Of a stretch of DNA of 64,000 nucleotides, positions 53,901 through 62,819 are shown in pieces. The notes below the pieces were generated by a model. The model worked only from the letters and a program-made list of their open reading frames with translations. It was not told the DNA's origin and ran no database searches. The position numbers were made by a program, and so were the translations under genes. Within the stretch, counting starts at the first letter, position 1, and each line of letters begins with the position of its first letter. The stretch is from Phycisphaerae bacterium (lineage in GTDB: Bacteria; Planctomycetota; Phycisphaerae; UBA1845), in the NCBI GenBank assembly GCA_029260075.1, contig JAJDDY010000087.1, positions 310,001 through 374,000 on the forward strand. The letters run 5' to 3'.

Positions 53901-54503
53901 AAAACCAGCACGCAGGCGAAGGCGAATTATGAGCAGGCCCTCGTTCACGTCGAGCGAGCCACAGCCGCCGAGGCTGAGGCTGCTCGAAACCGTATGATTA
54001 AGAGCAAACATCTCTATGCGGCTGCCAACGCAGCAGCCAAGCAACACTACGCTGCTCAGGCGCAGAACGCTGAGTCCGCCGTCACGGAGATGGTTCAGTC
54101 CGGTCAAGAGAATCAGCGCCGCGCGGAGCGATACCTCGCTGAGCTTTCAGCGAAGCGCGACGTGCTCGAAGCGCAGGCCAAGTCCATCGTCTCTCGGTCG
54201 GATGCCGTGCGTGAAATCGCGGAGGCTCGTCGCGCGGCGTCGGAGGATCTTCGTGCTGACGCCGAAGTGCTCGCATCCAAGCTCGAGACCATGCGCCGTG
54301 ATCGTGCGATCCAAGGCGCCGAAAAAATCGCGAAGGAAGCGAAGCGACTCGAAGCCAAGCAGAGGGAAATGGAAAAACGCGCCGAGAAACTGGAGCGCGA
54401 AGCTGAGACTTTGATTCGGAAATCGGAAGCGATTCAGGATAAAGCCGAAGTGCTCGAGGATCGCGCCGACGAGCTCGACGACGACATCGACGAATTGGAA
54501 TAG
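50973..54503 (+). CDS. M56 (BlaR1-like) membrane metalloprotease with Cys-rich, RAP-repeat and coiled-coil regions
   Basis: A 1176-aa protein, about twice the usual BlaR1 size. N-terminal helices (about 10-30 and 35-55) are followed by a long low-complexity stretch (60-350), a helix (about 365-385) and the zinc protease segment YHELAHIRRRDHW near residue 459 with EAEDCCDAWV after it. Residues about 626-747 contain some 25 Cys, mostly as CxxC (CKSCRSDKPCADC, CGKCPKC). Then follow seven RAP units (826-849), a His/Arg-rich segment, and a long charged coiled coil (about 983-1176). The low-complexity stretch includes a degenerate 138-bp element. No penicillin-binding sensor domain is present. Confidence 0.85.
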   Translation: MGTWVNIPMTLLWQHALAAIPLVLIVWAATKWLPCRPATRHTLWLMALLWLIAAPFLPQSPGLFITATTPAVTEDAGAVFEPKQAATPINASRTDAIKPDPYMAASARPTSTDIALPEPFLGRRSNSSRRSAARTLDDLVLGAGSGTSNELARTTRSYGPLTTLRRSNPDASEGCTVHVGPCPLLCPDNNVTEAKAENRESTVETRNNPADGWRRGAARDVREAEWGTPSRLLNKSDTLVRRRSPVRDNWLPRVRRKKTPMDHGREARTTLLQRADKGTLPHGQAEPTAIPEHVDLVATDAKSKPSPAVMFGDELAMPFGVGSTAVTSDGAAAPSAVSSPGVVQKWTMGLFAIRDAIAQLPTIPPSVWFGGAVLLLLVALIRLVHSRAILRGAVPAPKSVARSVERAARKIGLRRVPVTLMIDRRISPMVWCGRRVHLVLPMRLWAQLDDVGRRAVIYHELAHIRRRDHWVSWLEMSVGVLYWWYPLVWWIRSRIDAEAEDCCDAWVTSIDPGNRRAYAKALLQTKQYVSSTLSVQGEHRMPIGGIGATTGRADRFARRISMVMTKSVQPSLSAPGVALAVLVACAGWLATPGDARALGGSCPPDVADAKVVVATADGSSAVQVSAPCKSCRSDKPCADCSKSVKASTVRTVGCGKCSDCKKGTSTVSRRFPVYDNVVLAGCGDCSDCGQGKCGKCPKCAAHRQVKSGGCAKCAEGRVRGFLGQYRTKCEKCSGAEPCEKCLLTMGAPRVGPLYTVQPRGFLGREPFALATEPSMLWALARGDDDGDDDVEDRLADLEKKLDRLGRQLDHLGRALDRGPGRDRGHVARAPRAPRAPRAPRAPRAPRAPEAHGSHRSHEHGELHGHAERHAPDAERERGERRERSHARRSRPPVDDGEVIVRSYELPNGQRKMLTELMVRPDVPILVSPTSDGIDVHATPANQKIFRAFVRMIQPDADGRSDAAPKQGKHKKKKKRRKTSTQAKANYEQALVHVERATAAEAEAARNRMIKSKHLYAAANAAAKQHYAAQAQNAESAVTEMVQSGQENQRRAERYLAELSAKRDVLEAQAKSIVSRSDAVREIAEARRAASEDLRADAEVLASKLETMRRDRAIQGAEKIAKEAKRLEAKQREMEKRAEKLEREAETLIRKSEAIQDKAEVLEDRADELDDDIDELE
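51339..51476 (+). repeat. Direct-repeat-flanked inverted-repeat segment within the M56 gene
   Basis: CGGCGCTCAAAT occurs at 51339-51350 and again at 51465-51476. Between them, GGTCAGCGGC near 51362 and GCCGCTGACC near 51450 are inverted. This looks like a small inserted element with duplicated target, now read as protein. Confidence 0.5.
51662..51798 (+). repeat. Degenerate 138-bp element inside the M56 coding sequence, copy 5
   Basis: GTCTGTTGAAC at the left, CTTCTTCAGCGCGCAG at the right, with GCCTGTCCGTGACAA and a hairpin ACGGGCGGGAAGCCCGT (51760-51776) in the expected places. The hairpin has compensatory changes relative to ACCGGCT/AGCCGGT. It is read in frame as LLNKSDTLVRRRSPVRDNW and following residues. 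Confidence 0.7.
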
Positions 54504-54888
54504 TCGTCCGGGATTGGATGGGAAGAAGACCGCCCGCACCGCGCGGGTTGGTTTGACGGTTCGAGAGCAGGTGCGGCAGGTTTCGCCACACTGCTCCGGA
54601 ACGGATCGAAGAAAAGCGGTCGCAAGGCTGCTTTGAGGTGGGTTTCTCACGCTCAAATGGGTCGGCGAAGGCATGTCGCTTGCCGCCCCGGGGCTGACAG
54701 ATTCGGTGAGAACTTGTCGGTTTCGGGGCGGGGAGCGAACACTCCTTGCTCACGTCGTTGACAATAGGCTGGAACTCGGGACGCTAGATTTTCGAGCCGG
54801 ATGAACGGTTCCCGTGGGGACAGAGCGTCTCCAGTCTGCCATCGACAGAGCTGTCGAGGTTTTGGAAAATCCCGAAGGAGTTATGGGT
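54504..54888. other. Spacer between the M56 and tricorn genes
   Basis: CCCGCACCGCGCGGG at 54533-54547, followed by TTGGTTT, could be a weak terminator. TTGACA at 54758-54763 may be a -35 box, but no good -10 is found at the right distance. The tricorn frame is open from a GTG at 54814. No other gene is seen. Confidence 0.4.
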
Positions 54889-57800
54889 ATGATCCCGATT
54901 CGATTCGCCGCCGTGCTGGTTATCACATCTTCACTGTGCGCCTGTGCACAGACGCAGAGCGCGACGCACACCGCGTTCAGCGTCGCGAGTTCGTCAGCCA
55001 TTGGGCTGGACGCCGCCATCAATCCTGACGCGACCATGCTTCGTTTTCCCGACGTGGGACCAACTCACATTGTGTTCGTGTATGCCGACGATCTGTGGAT
55101 CGTGCCGAGGGCGGGGGGGCTTGCTTCGCCGTTGGCGAGCCCGAAGGGTCTGGAAACGTTTCCCAAGTTCAGTGACGATGGCGGAACGATCGCGTTTGTT
55201 GGTAACTACGACGGCAACACCGATCTTTATACGCTGGCGACGACCGGCGGGGTGCCGCGCCGCGTAACGTATCACCCTGCGGCTGAGACGCTTTGTGGAT
55301 GGACGCCCGATGGGGCGCTACTCTACTACAGCAACGCTTTCACTCCGCTTCGGCGTCAAACCCAGCTGCTCACAATCAATCCGACGGGTGGACTCCCCGA
55401 GAAGCTCCCTCCACCGTACGGCGCCAACGGCGCCATCAGTCCGAGCGGTGAATGGCTAGCGTTTACGCCGCACACGCGCGACGCGCGAACGTGGAAGCGT
55501 TACCGAGGCGGAATGGCCACCGACATATGGCTATTGAACCTTAACAACAATACGTCGAAGAAGATCACCGACTGGGAGGGCACGGACACCCTGCCCATGT
55601 GGCGCGGCGATACGGTGTACTACCTATCCGACGCGGGCGCCGCGCATCGTCTCAACATCTGGTCGTACGAACTGGGCAGCGGTCGACGTACGCAGATCAC
55701 GAAGTTTGCTGACTACGATGTCAAATGGCCTTCGATCGGTCCGGGTGATGCGGGGCAAGGTGAGATCGTGTTTCAAAATGGTTCCCATCTTTATCTTCTG
55801 AACTTGCAAACGGGTAAGCACCAAGCAGTTCATGTGAAGATTCCGGGCGATCGGCCTACGATTCGGGCGCACGCCGTGGACGCCGGCAAGTTCATCACGG
55901 CGTGGGACTTGTCGGCGACGGGCAAGCGGGCGTTGGTGGAGGCGCGGGGCGATCTTTGGACCATCCCAGCGAAGAACGGCGCACCGCGCAACCTCACGCG
56001 AACGAGCGGTTTGGCGGAGCGCGATCCATCATGGAGCCCGGATGGCCGATGGATCGCCTTCTTCTGCGATAAGACGGACGAATACGAACTGTACATCACG
56101 CAATCGGACGGTAAGGGCGAGACGAAGCAACTGACCAATGGAGGCGGTGTCTTCCGTTTCGGACCGACGTGGTCGCCGGACTCGAAGTTGATCGCCTTCA
56201 GCGATAAAGCTGGGGCCATGTTCCTGCACGACATCGAAGCTGGTGAAACCAAGCAGTTCGACACGGAACCGAAGGCCGGCCCGACGCGCTTTAGTTGGTC
56301 GAGTGATTCACAGTGGATCGCCTACGGCAAGTCCGCGCCGAATAATCTTTCGACCGTCGTTCTCTACAACGTCAAAGAGAAAAAAACGCACAGGGTTACC
56401 GCGGGGATGTTCAACGACACGTCGCCGACGTTCGACCGCAAGGGCGATTACCTGCTCTTCGCCAGCAATCGCGATTTTTCGGCGCCGGTGTACGAGGACC
56501 TCGGAACGACGTTTGTCTACTCGGATACGGACATGCTCGTTCTTGTACCGCTTCGCGACGAGGTCGGTTCGCCTTGGGCGCCGAAGAGCGACGAGGAGAA
56601 GTGGAAAGACGACGGCGATGATAGCGATGACGACAGCGGCGGCGATGCCAGCGAAGAAGATGCCGATGGGGATGACAAAGATGCGGATTCCAAAGACGGC
56701 GTCGACAGCGACGACGATAAGGATGGCAATTCCAAAAACGGTGATGACACGGACGACGGCGGCGACAAGAGCGAGAAGGGGAAAGACAAGAAGAAGATCG
56801 ACCCGGTCGAAATCGAACTGGACGGATTCGAGCGACGGGCGTTGAAGGTTCCTGTCAAGCGCGGCAGCTTCAGTAACCTTGCGTTCTCCGACGATGGCAA
56901 GTTGCTTTACATACGGGGACCGCGTCGCGGGTCGGAGGGTAAGGCGGCCATCCACATCTTCGATCTAGAAGACGAGAAAAAAGAAGAAAAGACCGTCGTG
57001 AAGGATGCGCGTGCGTTCGTGGTATCAGCCGACGGGAAGAAGATGCTTGTGTTGCAGGGCGAGAAGCAGGCGATCGTGGAGCCCAAGCCCGATCAGAAGA
57101 TGGACAAGCCCCTGTCACTGACGGGCATGACCGTTCGTGTCAACCCCCGCGCGCAGTGGCAACAGATATTCAGTGACGCATGGCGCATCGAGCGCGACTA
57201 CTTCTACGATCCCAACATGCACGGCGTAGATTGGAAGGGGCTTCGTCGCCGGTATGAAGCCATGCTCGTGGATTGCGTGTCGCGGCGCGATGTGGCGTAT
57301 GTGATCGGCGAGTTGATTTCGGAGATCAACGTCGGACACACCTATGTGCGCGGATTCGGTGACGTGGAACGCGCGCCACGCGTTTCGGTGGGTATGTTGG
57401 GCTGCGATTATGAGCTGGTTGGCGGCGCCTACCGGATCACGAAAATCTATGAGGGCGCCCCCTGGGATATCGACGCCCGCGGTCCACTCAGCGAACCCGG
57501 CGTGGACGTGAAGGAAGGTGACTATCTGCTTGCCGTAAATGGTGTAGCGCTCGACGTGACCAAGGATCCATGGTCGGCGTTTCAAGGTCTGGCTGGCCAA
57601 GTCGTGACGATTACAGTTAGCGAAAAACCAATCTCGGACGACGACGTCCGTGAGGTGGTGGTCAAACCGCTCGGCGGTGAGGGCACCCTGCGCTATCGAG
57701 CGTGGATCGAACGAAATCGGGCATACGTTGCGGAGCAAACCAACGGACAAGTCGGTTACATCTATGTCCCCGATACCGGCGTCAACGGGCAGAACAATCT

Positions 57801-58374
57801 GGTCCGACAGTTCAGCGGTCAGATCGACAGGGCCGCCCTCGTTATCGACGAGCGTTGGAACGGCGGCGGGCAGATTCCCAGCCGGTTCATCGAACTCTTG
57901 AATCGACCGGCGTTGAACTATTGGGCGGTGCGCGAGGGTCGCGACTGGACCTGGCCGCCGGATAGTCATCAGGGTCCAAAATGCATGCTCATCAACGGTC
58001 TGGCTGGTTCCGGTGGCGATTGCTTCCCCTACTACTTCCGCGAGACGGGACTTGGCAAGTTGATCGGGATGCGAACCTGGGGCGGGTTGGTCGGTTACTC
58101 AGGCAATCCACGGCTCATTGACGGAGGCACGATTACCTCGCCGTCGTTCGCTTTTTACGAGCGGGACGGAACGTGGGGCATCGAGGGCCACGGCGTGGAT
58201 CCGGACATTGAAGTGATTGACGACCCGGCGCTCATGTTGGACGGCGGCGATCCGCAGCTTGACGCGGCCATTAAGCAAATGCTCCGTGAGATCAAACGCA
58301 ACGGGTACCACAAACCCGATCGACCGCAGTACCCCGACCGAAGCGGGATGGGGGTTGTCGAAACGGATAAATAG
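54889..58374 (+). CDS. Tricorn protease homologue (S41), exported
   Basis: A 1161-aa protein with a lipoprotein-like signal (FAAVLVITSSLCAC). Two beta-propeller regions follow (about 35-540 and 640-740) with PD40 signatures such as FSDDGGTIAFVGNYDGN and WSPDGRWIAFFCDKTDE. Between them is an extremely Asp/Ser/Lys-rich insert (about 565-650). A PDZ domain lies near 845-930 (VKEGDYLLAVNGV), and the S41 catalytic domain has VIDERWNGGG and the Ser in GLAGSGGD (near residue 1042). Tricorn enzymes degrade peptides in a large ring. The ATG at 54889 has AAGGAG 8 nt upstream; 54883 and a GTG at 54814 are alternatives. Confidence 0.93.
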   Translation: MIPIRFAAVLVITSSLCACAQTQSATHTAFSVASSSAIGLDAAINPDATMLRFPDVGPTHIVFVYADDLWIVPRAGGLASPLASPKGLETFPKFSDDGGTIAFVGNYDGNTDLYTLATTGGVPRRVTYHPAAETLCGWTPDGALLYYSNAFTPLRRQTQLLTINPTGGLPEKLPPPYGANGAISPSGEWLAFTPHTRDARTWKRYRGGMATDIWLLNLNNNTSKKITDWEGTDTLPMWRGDTVYYLSDAGAAHRLNIWSYELGSGRRTQITKFADYDVKWPSIGPGDAGQGEIVFQNGSHLYLLNLQTGKHQAVHVKIPGDRPTIRAHAVDAGKFITAWDLSATGKRALVEARGDLWTIPAKNGAPRNLTRTSGLAERDPSWSPDGRWIAFFCDKTDEYELYITQSDGKGETKQLTNGGGVFRFGPTWSPDSKLIAFSDKAGAMFLHDIEAGETKQFDTEPKAGPTRFSWSSDSQWIAYGKSAPNNLSTVVLYNVKEKKTHRVTAGMFNDTSPTFDRKGDYLLFASNRDFSAPVYEDLGTTFVYSDTDMLVLVPLRDEVGSPWAPKSDEEKWKDDGDDSDDDSGGDASEEDADGDDKDADSKDGVDSDDDKDGNSKNGDDTDDGGDKSEKGKDKKKIDPVEIELDGFERRALKVPVKRGSFSNLAFSDDGKLLYIRGPRRGSEGKAAIHIFDLEDEKKEEKTVVKDARAFVVSADGKKMLVLQGEKQAIVEPKPDQKMDKPLSLTGMTVRVNPRAQWQQIFSDAWRIERDYFYDPNMHGVDWKGLRRRYEAMLVDCVSRRDVAYVIGELISEINVGHTYVRGFGDVERAPRVSVGMLGCDYELVGGAYRITKIYEGAPWDIDARGPLSEPGVDVKEGDYLLAVNGVALDVTKDPWSAFQGLAGQVVTITVSEKPISDDDVREVVVKPLGGEGTLRYRAWIERNRAYVAEQTNGQVGYIYVPDTGVNGQNNLVRQFSGQIDRAALVIDERWNGGGQIPSRFIELLNRPALNYWAVREGRDWTWPPDSHQGPKCMLINGLAGSGGDCFPYYFRETGLGKLIGMRTWGGLVGYSGNPRLIDGGTITSPSFAFYERDGTWGIEGHGVDPDIEVIDDPALMLDGGDPQLDAAIKQMLREIKRNGYHKPDRPQYPDRSGMGVVETDK

Positions 58375-58633
58375 TCGACGCGCCCGCTACTTGTTCACCC
58401 GATCCGCTTGGGTGACGCGTTGACTGAAGTCTCGCTCGCCGCACGATCATGTGGCGGGCGCTGGTGCTCTGTCGCACGTCGAATGACGGGTTTACCGAGC
58501 CGCGACCGTAAGGAAGCGGACGTTTCAACGTCGATTGTGACGGCTCGAGGGCGCTCCCTCACGGTCGCGGCTCGGATCGGACGAACCCGTCAATCGGCCG
58601 CTGTCAGAGTGGTAGATTCTTGGAGGTCAGCCA
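58375..58633. repeat. Spacer with the best nested palindrome
   Basis: 58495-58518 reads CCGAGCCGCGACCGTAAGG plus AAGCG, and 58552-58575 is its reverse complement with two mismatches out of 24. The middle carries a second small inverted repeat (GGACGTTTCAACGTC). The TPR gene starts 58 nt later with GGAGG upstream. Confidence 0.8.
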
Positions 58634-61600
58634 ATGCGCGTACGGATAATCTTGGCGGCGGTCTTGGTGATGCATGTCGCGACGGCGACGCGGCTTGGCG
58701 GCGCGCGCGCCGCGGGCAACGATCCGGCGGAGCAAGCGTACCTCAGCGCCAATGGTATGCTCAACCGCGGTCTGTACGAATTGGCTGCGGCGGAATATCG
58801 CGCGTTCATCGAGAACAACCCCGACCACGCCAAGGTGCGTGTGGCGCGCTATGGTTTGGGCGTAAGCCTGTTTCGGATGAAGCAGTTCGGTCCGGCTGTT
58901 AAGAGCCTGTCGCCTCTATACAAGGACGCGGGTTTTGCCTTTGCGGCTGAGGTCGGAACGATTCTTGGGCAGGCGTATCTTGCTGACAAACTCTACGACG
59001 AAGCGGCCGCCGCGTTTACATGGGTGGTACGCAATAGGCCGGATCACGATTTGGCTGACGAGGCCGGTGCGGGGCTGGCCGAGGCGTTGTATCTCGGCGG
59101 GCACCATACCGACGCCGTCGACGCATGCAAGGAATTTGTCAGTCGACATTCCGACAGTCCGCTGCGTGCCCGAGTCACATTCTTTTGGGGTTTGTCCGCG
59201 ATGGGCGGGCGAGCATTTGGCGATGCGGCTGAGCAGTTCGCCGTTTTGCTCGAGCGATACCCCAAGAGTCCGTTCGTCGAACAGTCATCGCTGCTTCTGG
59301 CGCAGTGTCGCCAGCAGGATGGTTCGATGGCTCAAGCCATTCGTCAATATGGACGGATCGTCGAGCGGGCCAAGTCGAAATACCTCCCCGACGCATTGCT
59401 TGGTCTCGCGACGCTCCTTCAGCAAGCCGGACAACCGGAGCAAGCCGGGCGTCACCTCGACCGATTGCTTCAGCGCTATCCGAAGAGTCCTTTGCTGGGT
59501 TCTGCACGGTTCCAACGTGCGCGTGCTTGGTTCGATCTGAACAAGTACGGCAAGGCGCAGACGATGTTCAAGCAAGTCGTTGACCGCGACGACGCGCTGG
59601 CTGATGAGGCGACATATTGGATGGCTAAGTGCGCGCTGCGCATGGGCAAGTTCGAGGAGGCGGCCGGTCGCCTCGATGGCGCGATCGATCGGTATGCGGA
59701 CAGTCCGCTGATTGCAGAGATGTATTACGATCGAGCCATCGCCCATGTCCGGTCGGGCAATCTCGAAGCGGCGCGCCCTGCGCTCGAGTCGTTCCTTGGC
59801 AGATTTCCGGAGCATCGCCTGGCGCCGGACGCGATGCACTTGTTGGCGGTCAACGAGCATCAACAGCAACAATTCGATGAGTCCCGAAGGAATTGCCGGA
59901 TTTTTCTTGATCGATACGCCTCGCACGACCTCGCACCAAGCATCGCTTTTCTGGCTGCGGAAAATGACTTCCTCTCGAAGCGTTACGAGGAAGCCGAGAA
60001 GGGTTTCCGCGCGTTTCTCAAGCAATATGGTAACGACCCGCAGGTGGCCAAGGCCGCGTTCCGACTTGGCACGACGCTCTATCGTCTTGACCGCTTCGAT
60101 GACGCAGTGACGCAATTGCGGCTCGTCGTTTCAGGCAACGATGCGGACGACATGTTTCGCCCGGCGCTGATGATGATGGGGGATATACTGTTTCAACGCG
60201 GCGCGTGGGACAAGGCGGAGGGGTTCTTGACGGGTTATCTCGCTAAGGGTTTCGATGTGGCTGGGGCTGATGACGCCTTGTTGAAACTCGGATTGTCTCA
60301 GCAGCGGCAGGAGAAACACGCCGCCGCAATCAAGACGTTCGAGCGTTTGATCAACCGGTTTTCGGACAGCCCGTTTCGACTTCAGGCCATGTTCGAGCGT
60401 GGGCAGGTGCTTGTCGCGATGGACCGGACGGACGACGCGGTTACCGCGTTCGAAGCCGTACTCAAAGAGCAGCGCGACTCACGTTTTGCGCCGCACGCCC
60501 TTAATCACCTGGCTGCGATCGCGACGAAGCGCGGTGCGTTCGACGAGGCGGCTGCTTTGTTCGCAAGGGTTAATGACTCAGCGGGCGAGAGCGGGCTGGG
60601 CGCTGACGCGATGCTGCAAAATGCGCTGGCGCTGATGTCGGCCAAGCGATTCGCGGAGGCTGAGGGGGCGTTCGACAAGTTTCTCAGTCAATACGGATCC
60701 CATTCGCGCGTGGGCGAAGCGCGGGCGCAGCGTGCCATCGCGTTGTCACGCCAGGACCGCCACGAAGACGCGATCGCCGCCATTAAATCGGTCGAGCAGC
60801 AGCACAGCCGCGGCGTCGACGGTGCGTTGCTTACGGCACTACAATATGAAAAGGCGTGGTGCCTTCGCGAACTTGGTCGATCGGAGCAGGCGGCTGCGGT
60901 GTATGACGCACTGGCGAAGTCCGGTTCCGCCGGCGATTTGAGCGTACACGCCAGCTTGGAATTGGCGGGTATTTATTTCGCCGCGAGCGATTACGAAGCC
61001 GCCACCCCGACACTTCGCCAACTTCACAAACGAATACTCGACGATCCGACGGATGTTCCTGATCGAGTTCGGGAGCAGGCCATGTATCGCCTGACGGTGT
61101 GTGAGTTCAAGCTGCAACGATTTGGCGAAGCCGCGGCGCTTTGTGACATGTTCGTCGACGCATTTCCTGATAGCTCGCTTCTGGCCTCCGTCAGTTTCTA
61201 TGGTGGCGAGGCACTGTTCCGGATTGGGAAGGTCGAGCGGGCTGTCAAGCATCTGTCGCGCGTGGTCGAGCAATTCCCCAAAGACCCGGTCTACGCCTCG
61301 AGTCTGTTGCGATTGGGTGAGTCGTTTGCGGTGCTACATCGTTGGGGGCGTAGCGAGCGCGTCTTCGTTGACTACCTCGAACGATTCAGTGACTCGGACA
61401 ACTGGTTTCAAGCGCAGTTCGGCATTGGCTGGGCGCGCGAGAACCAGAAGCGTCACGATGAGGCTGTGTCTGCGTACAAGAAAGTCGTCGCCCGTCACCA
61501 AGGACCGACGGCCGCGCGAGCGCAGTTTCAGATCGGAGAATGTTTGTTCGCCAAGAAGCGGTACGAAGAAGCCGTTCGCGAACTGTTGAAGGTCGACATT

Positions 61601-61792
61601 CTATACGCCTATCCGGAATGGAGCGCAGCCGCCCTGTATGAAGCGGCGCGTTGTTTCGAGAAACTCGGCAAACAAGTTGAAGCGCGCCACCACTTCAAGA
61701 AGGTGGCTGAGGGTTATGCAGATACGCGGTGGGCGGCGCTGGCGAGCCAGCGGCTGTCGGAACTCACCAGCGCGATGATACCGGGAAAGTAA
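58634..61792 (+). CDS. Long TPR protein, exported
   Basis: A 1052-aa protein with a signal peptide (RIILAAVLVMHVATATRLGGARA). The rest is nearly all tetratricopeptide repeats with the A..F..LL.RYP.SP pattern (for example FAVLLERYPKSPFVEQSSLLLAQC and AVKHLSRVVEQFPKDPVYASSLLRLGESF). It would form a long periplasmic superhelix for protein-protein contact. It precedes ExbB/ExbD and a TolB-like propeller gene, and E. coli's Tol system includes the periplasmic TPR protein CpoB, so a link to the envelope energy-transducing complex is plausible. Rbs GGAGG lies 5 nt before the ATG. Confidence 0.88.
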   Translation: MRVRIILAAVLVMHVATATRLGGARAAGNDPAEQAYLSANGMLNRGLYELAAAEYRAFIENNPDHAKVRVARYGLGVSLFRMKQFGPAVKSLSPLYKDAGFAFAAEVGTILGQAYLADKLYDEAAAAFTWVVRNRPDHDLADEAGAGLAEALYLGGHHTDAVDACKEFVSRHSDSPLRARVTFFWGLSAMGGRAFGDAAEQFAVLLERYPKSPFVEQSSLLLAQCRQQDGSMAQAIRQYGRIVERAKSKYLPDALLGLATLLQQAGQPEQAGRHLDRLLQRYPKSPLLGSARFQRARAWFDLNKYGKAQTMFKQVVDRDDALADEATYWMAKCALRMGKFEEAAGRLDGAIDRYADSPLIAEMYYDRAIAHVRSGNLEAARPALESFLGRFPEHRLAPDAMHLLAVNEHQQQQFDESRRNCRIFLDRYASHDLAPSIAFLAAENDFLSKRYEEAEKGFRAFLKQYGNDPQVAKAAFRLGTTLYRLDRFDDAVTQLRLVVSGNDADDMFRPALMMMGDILFQRGAWDKAEGFLTGYLAKGFDVAGADDALLKLGLSQQRQEKHAAAIKTFERLINRFSDSPFRLQAMFERGQVLVAMDRTDDAVTAFEAVLKEQRDSRFAPHALNHLAAIATKRGAFDEAAALFARVNDSAGESGLGADAMLQNALALMSAKRFAEAEGAFDKFLSQYGSHSRVGEARAQRAIALSRQDRHEDAIAAIKSVEQQHSRGVDGALLTALQYEKAWCLRELGRSEQAAAVYDALAKSGSAGDLSVHASLELAGIYFAASDYEAATPTLRQLHKRILDDPTDVPDRVREQAMYRLTVCEFKLQRFGEAAALCDMFVDAFPDSSLLASVSFYGGEALFRIGKVERAVKHLSRVVEQFPKDPVYASSLLRLGESFAVLHRWGRSERVFVDYLERFSDSDNWFQAQFGIGWARENQKRHDEAVSAYKKVVARHQGPTAARAQFQIGECLFAKKRYEEAVRELLKVDILYAYPEWSAAALYEAARCFEKLGKQVEARHHFKKVAEGYADTRWAALASQRLSELTSAMIPGK

Positions 61793-62033
61793 TGCCGTTT
61801 CCGAAGAGCATTGAGGTTTTTCCCGCTTACAGGGTTTTTGAGAAGATGTGCTTCGAACCGAGCCGCGACTGTTAGGGAGCGGTTGTCGTACTCGAACCCG
61901 GACCGCTTCCTTACGGGCGCGGCTCGGTTCATCGAAAACCGTTTGATACATCTTCTCACACACGTTCTTAGGATAAGTTCGTGCGCTTTGATATTGACGC
62001 CACCATACTGATCACGACAGCGGAGGATATGTT
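61793..62033. repeat. Spacer with a nested palindrome before exbB
   Basis: Arms 61858-61883 (CCGAGCCGCGACTGTTAGGG and continuing) and 61902-61927 are near reverse complements. Outer arms GAGAAGATGT (61840-61849) and ACATCTTCTC (61948-61957) add a longer stem. Confidence 0.8.
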
Positions 62034-62819
62034 TTGAATACCATGGTAACAGTTTGGGACTTGCTGATCCTCGGTCAGGCGGGCGGCGGCGGCGAGGTGT
62101 CGGCGGCCAGCGTCAATTCTGTATGGGACTTCGTCATCAAAGGCGGACCGATGATGATCCCTATCGCGGTGTGTTCGCTCGTTGCACTGACGATAAGCAT
62201 TGAGCGACTGGTGAGTTTGAGTCGCCGCAACATCATACCGTCAGCGTTCCTACCGGGCCTGAAGAAGGCCATGGATGATGATGACGCCGATCGGTCCAGC
62301 GCGATCAAGTACTGTCAAACGCACGGAAGCCCGGTGGCCAACATTTTCCTGGCTGGTATCAAGAAGCTGAGCGAGCCGGTTGAGTTGATGGAGAAATACA
62401 TACAGGAGGCCGGGCAGCGCGAGGTGCTCAAACTTCGCAAGTATCTAAGATCGCTGAACGTCATTGCGTCCATTGCTCCGCTTATGGGTTTGCTGGGGAC
62501 CATCTTTGGCATGATTATGGCCTTTCAGACTGTGGCGACGTCGGGCGAAGCGTTGGGTAAGGCGGAACTGCTTGCCAAGGGTATCTATCAAGCCATGATC
62601 ACGACGGCTGCGGGGCTGCTGTTGGCGATCCCCGTTGTGGTCGTCTACCACTGGATCAGTGCGAAGATCGAATCATTGGTTGTGGAAGTTGATCAGATGA
62701 CCGTGGATTTCATTGAAGAATACGCAGACTCGGGGAGTGATGTTGAATCCGCATCGCCCAAGTTTCGACCGATCGAAGACGCTGATGACACAGAGCAAGT
62801 GGCCGCGGAGACGGCGTAG
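62034..62819 (+). CDS. MotA/TolQ/ExbB proton channel family protein
   Basis: A 261-aa inner-membrane protein. Helices lie near 38-58 (GPMMIPIAVCSLVALTISIERL), 140-165 (VIASIAPLMGLLGTIFGMIMAFQ) and 180-205 (GIYQAMITTAAGLLLAIPVVVVY). The motif APLMGLLGTIFGMI is the family's proton-path signature. With ExbD it converts proton motive force into work across the periplasm. TTG at 62034 is the likely start because GGAGG lies 7 nt before it; the ATG at 62043 is 16 nt from that site. The 138-bp element starts at the base after the stop codon. Confidence 0.9.
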   Translation: MNTMVTVWDLLILGQAGGGGEVSAASVNSVWDFVIKGGPMMIPIAVCSLVALTISIERLVSLSRRNIIPSAFLPGLKKAMDDDDADRSSAIKYCQTHGSPVANIFLAGIKKLSEPVELMEKYIQEAGQREVLKLRKYLRSLNVIASIAPLMGLLGTIFGMIMAFQTVATSGEALGKAELLAKGIYQAMITTAAGLLLAIPVVVVYHWISAKIESLVVEVDQMTVDFIEEYADSGSDVESASPKFRPIEDADDTEQVAAETA

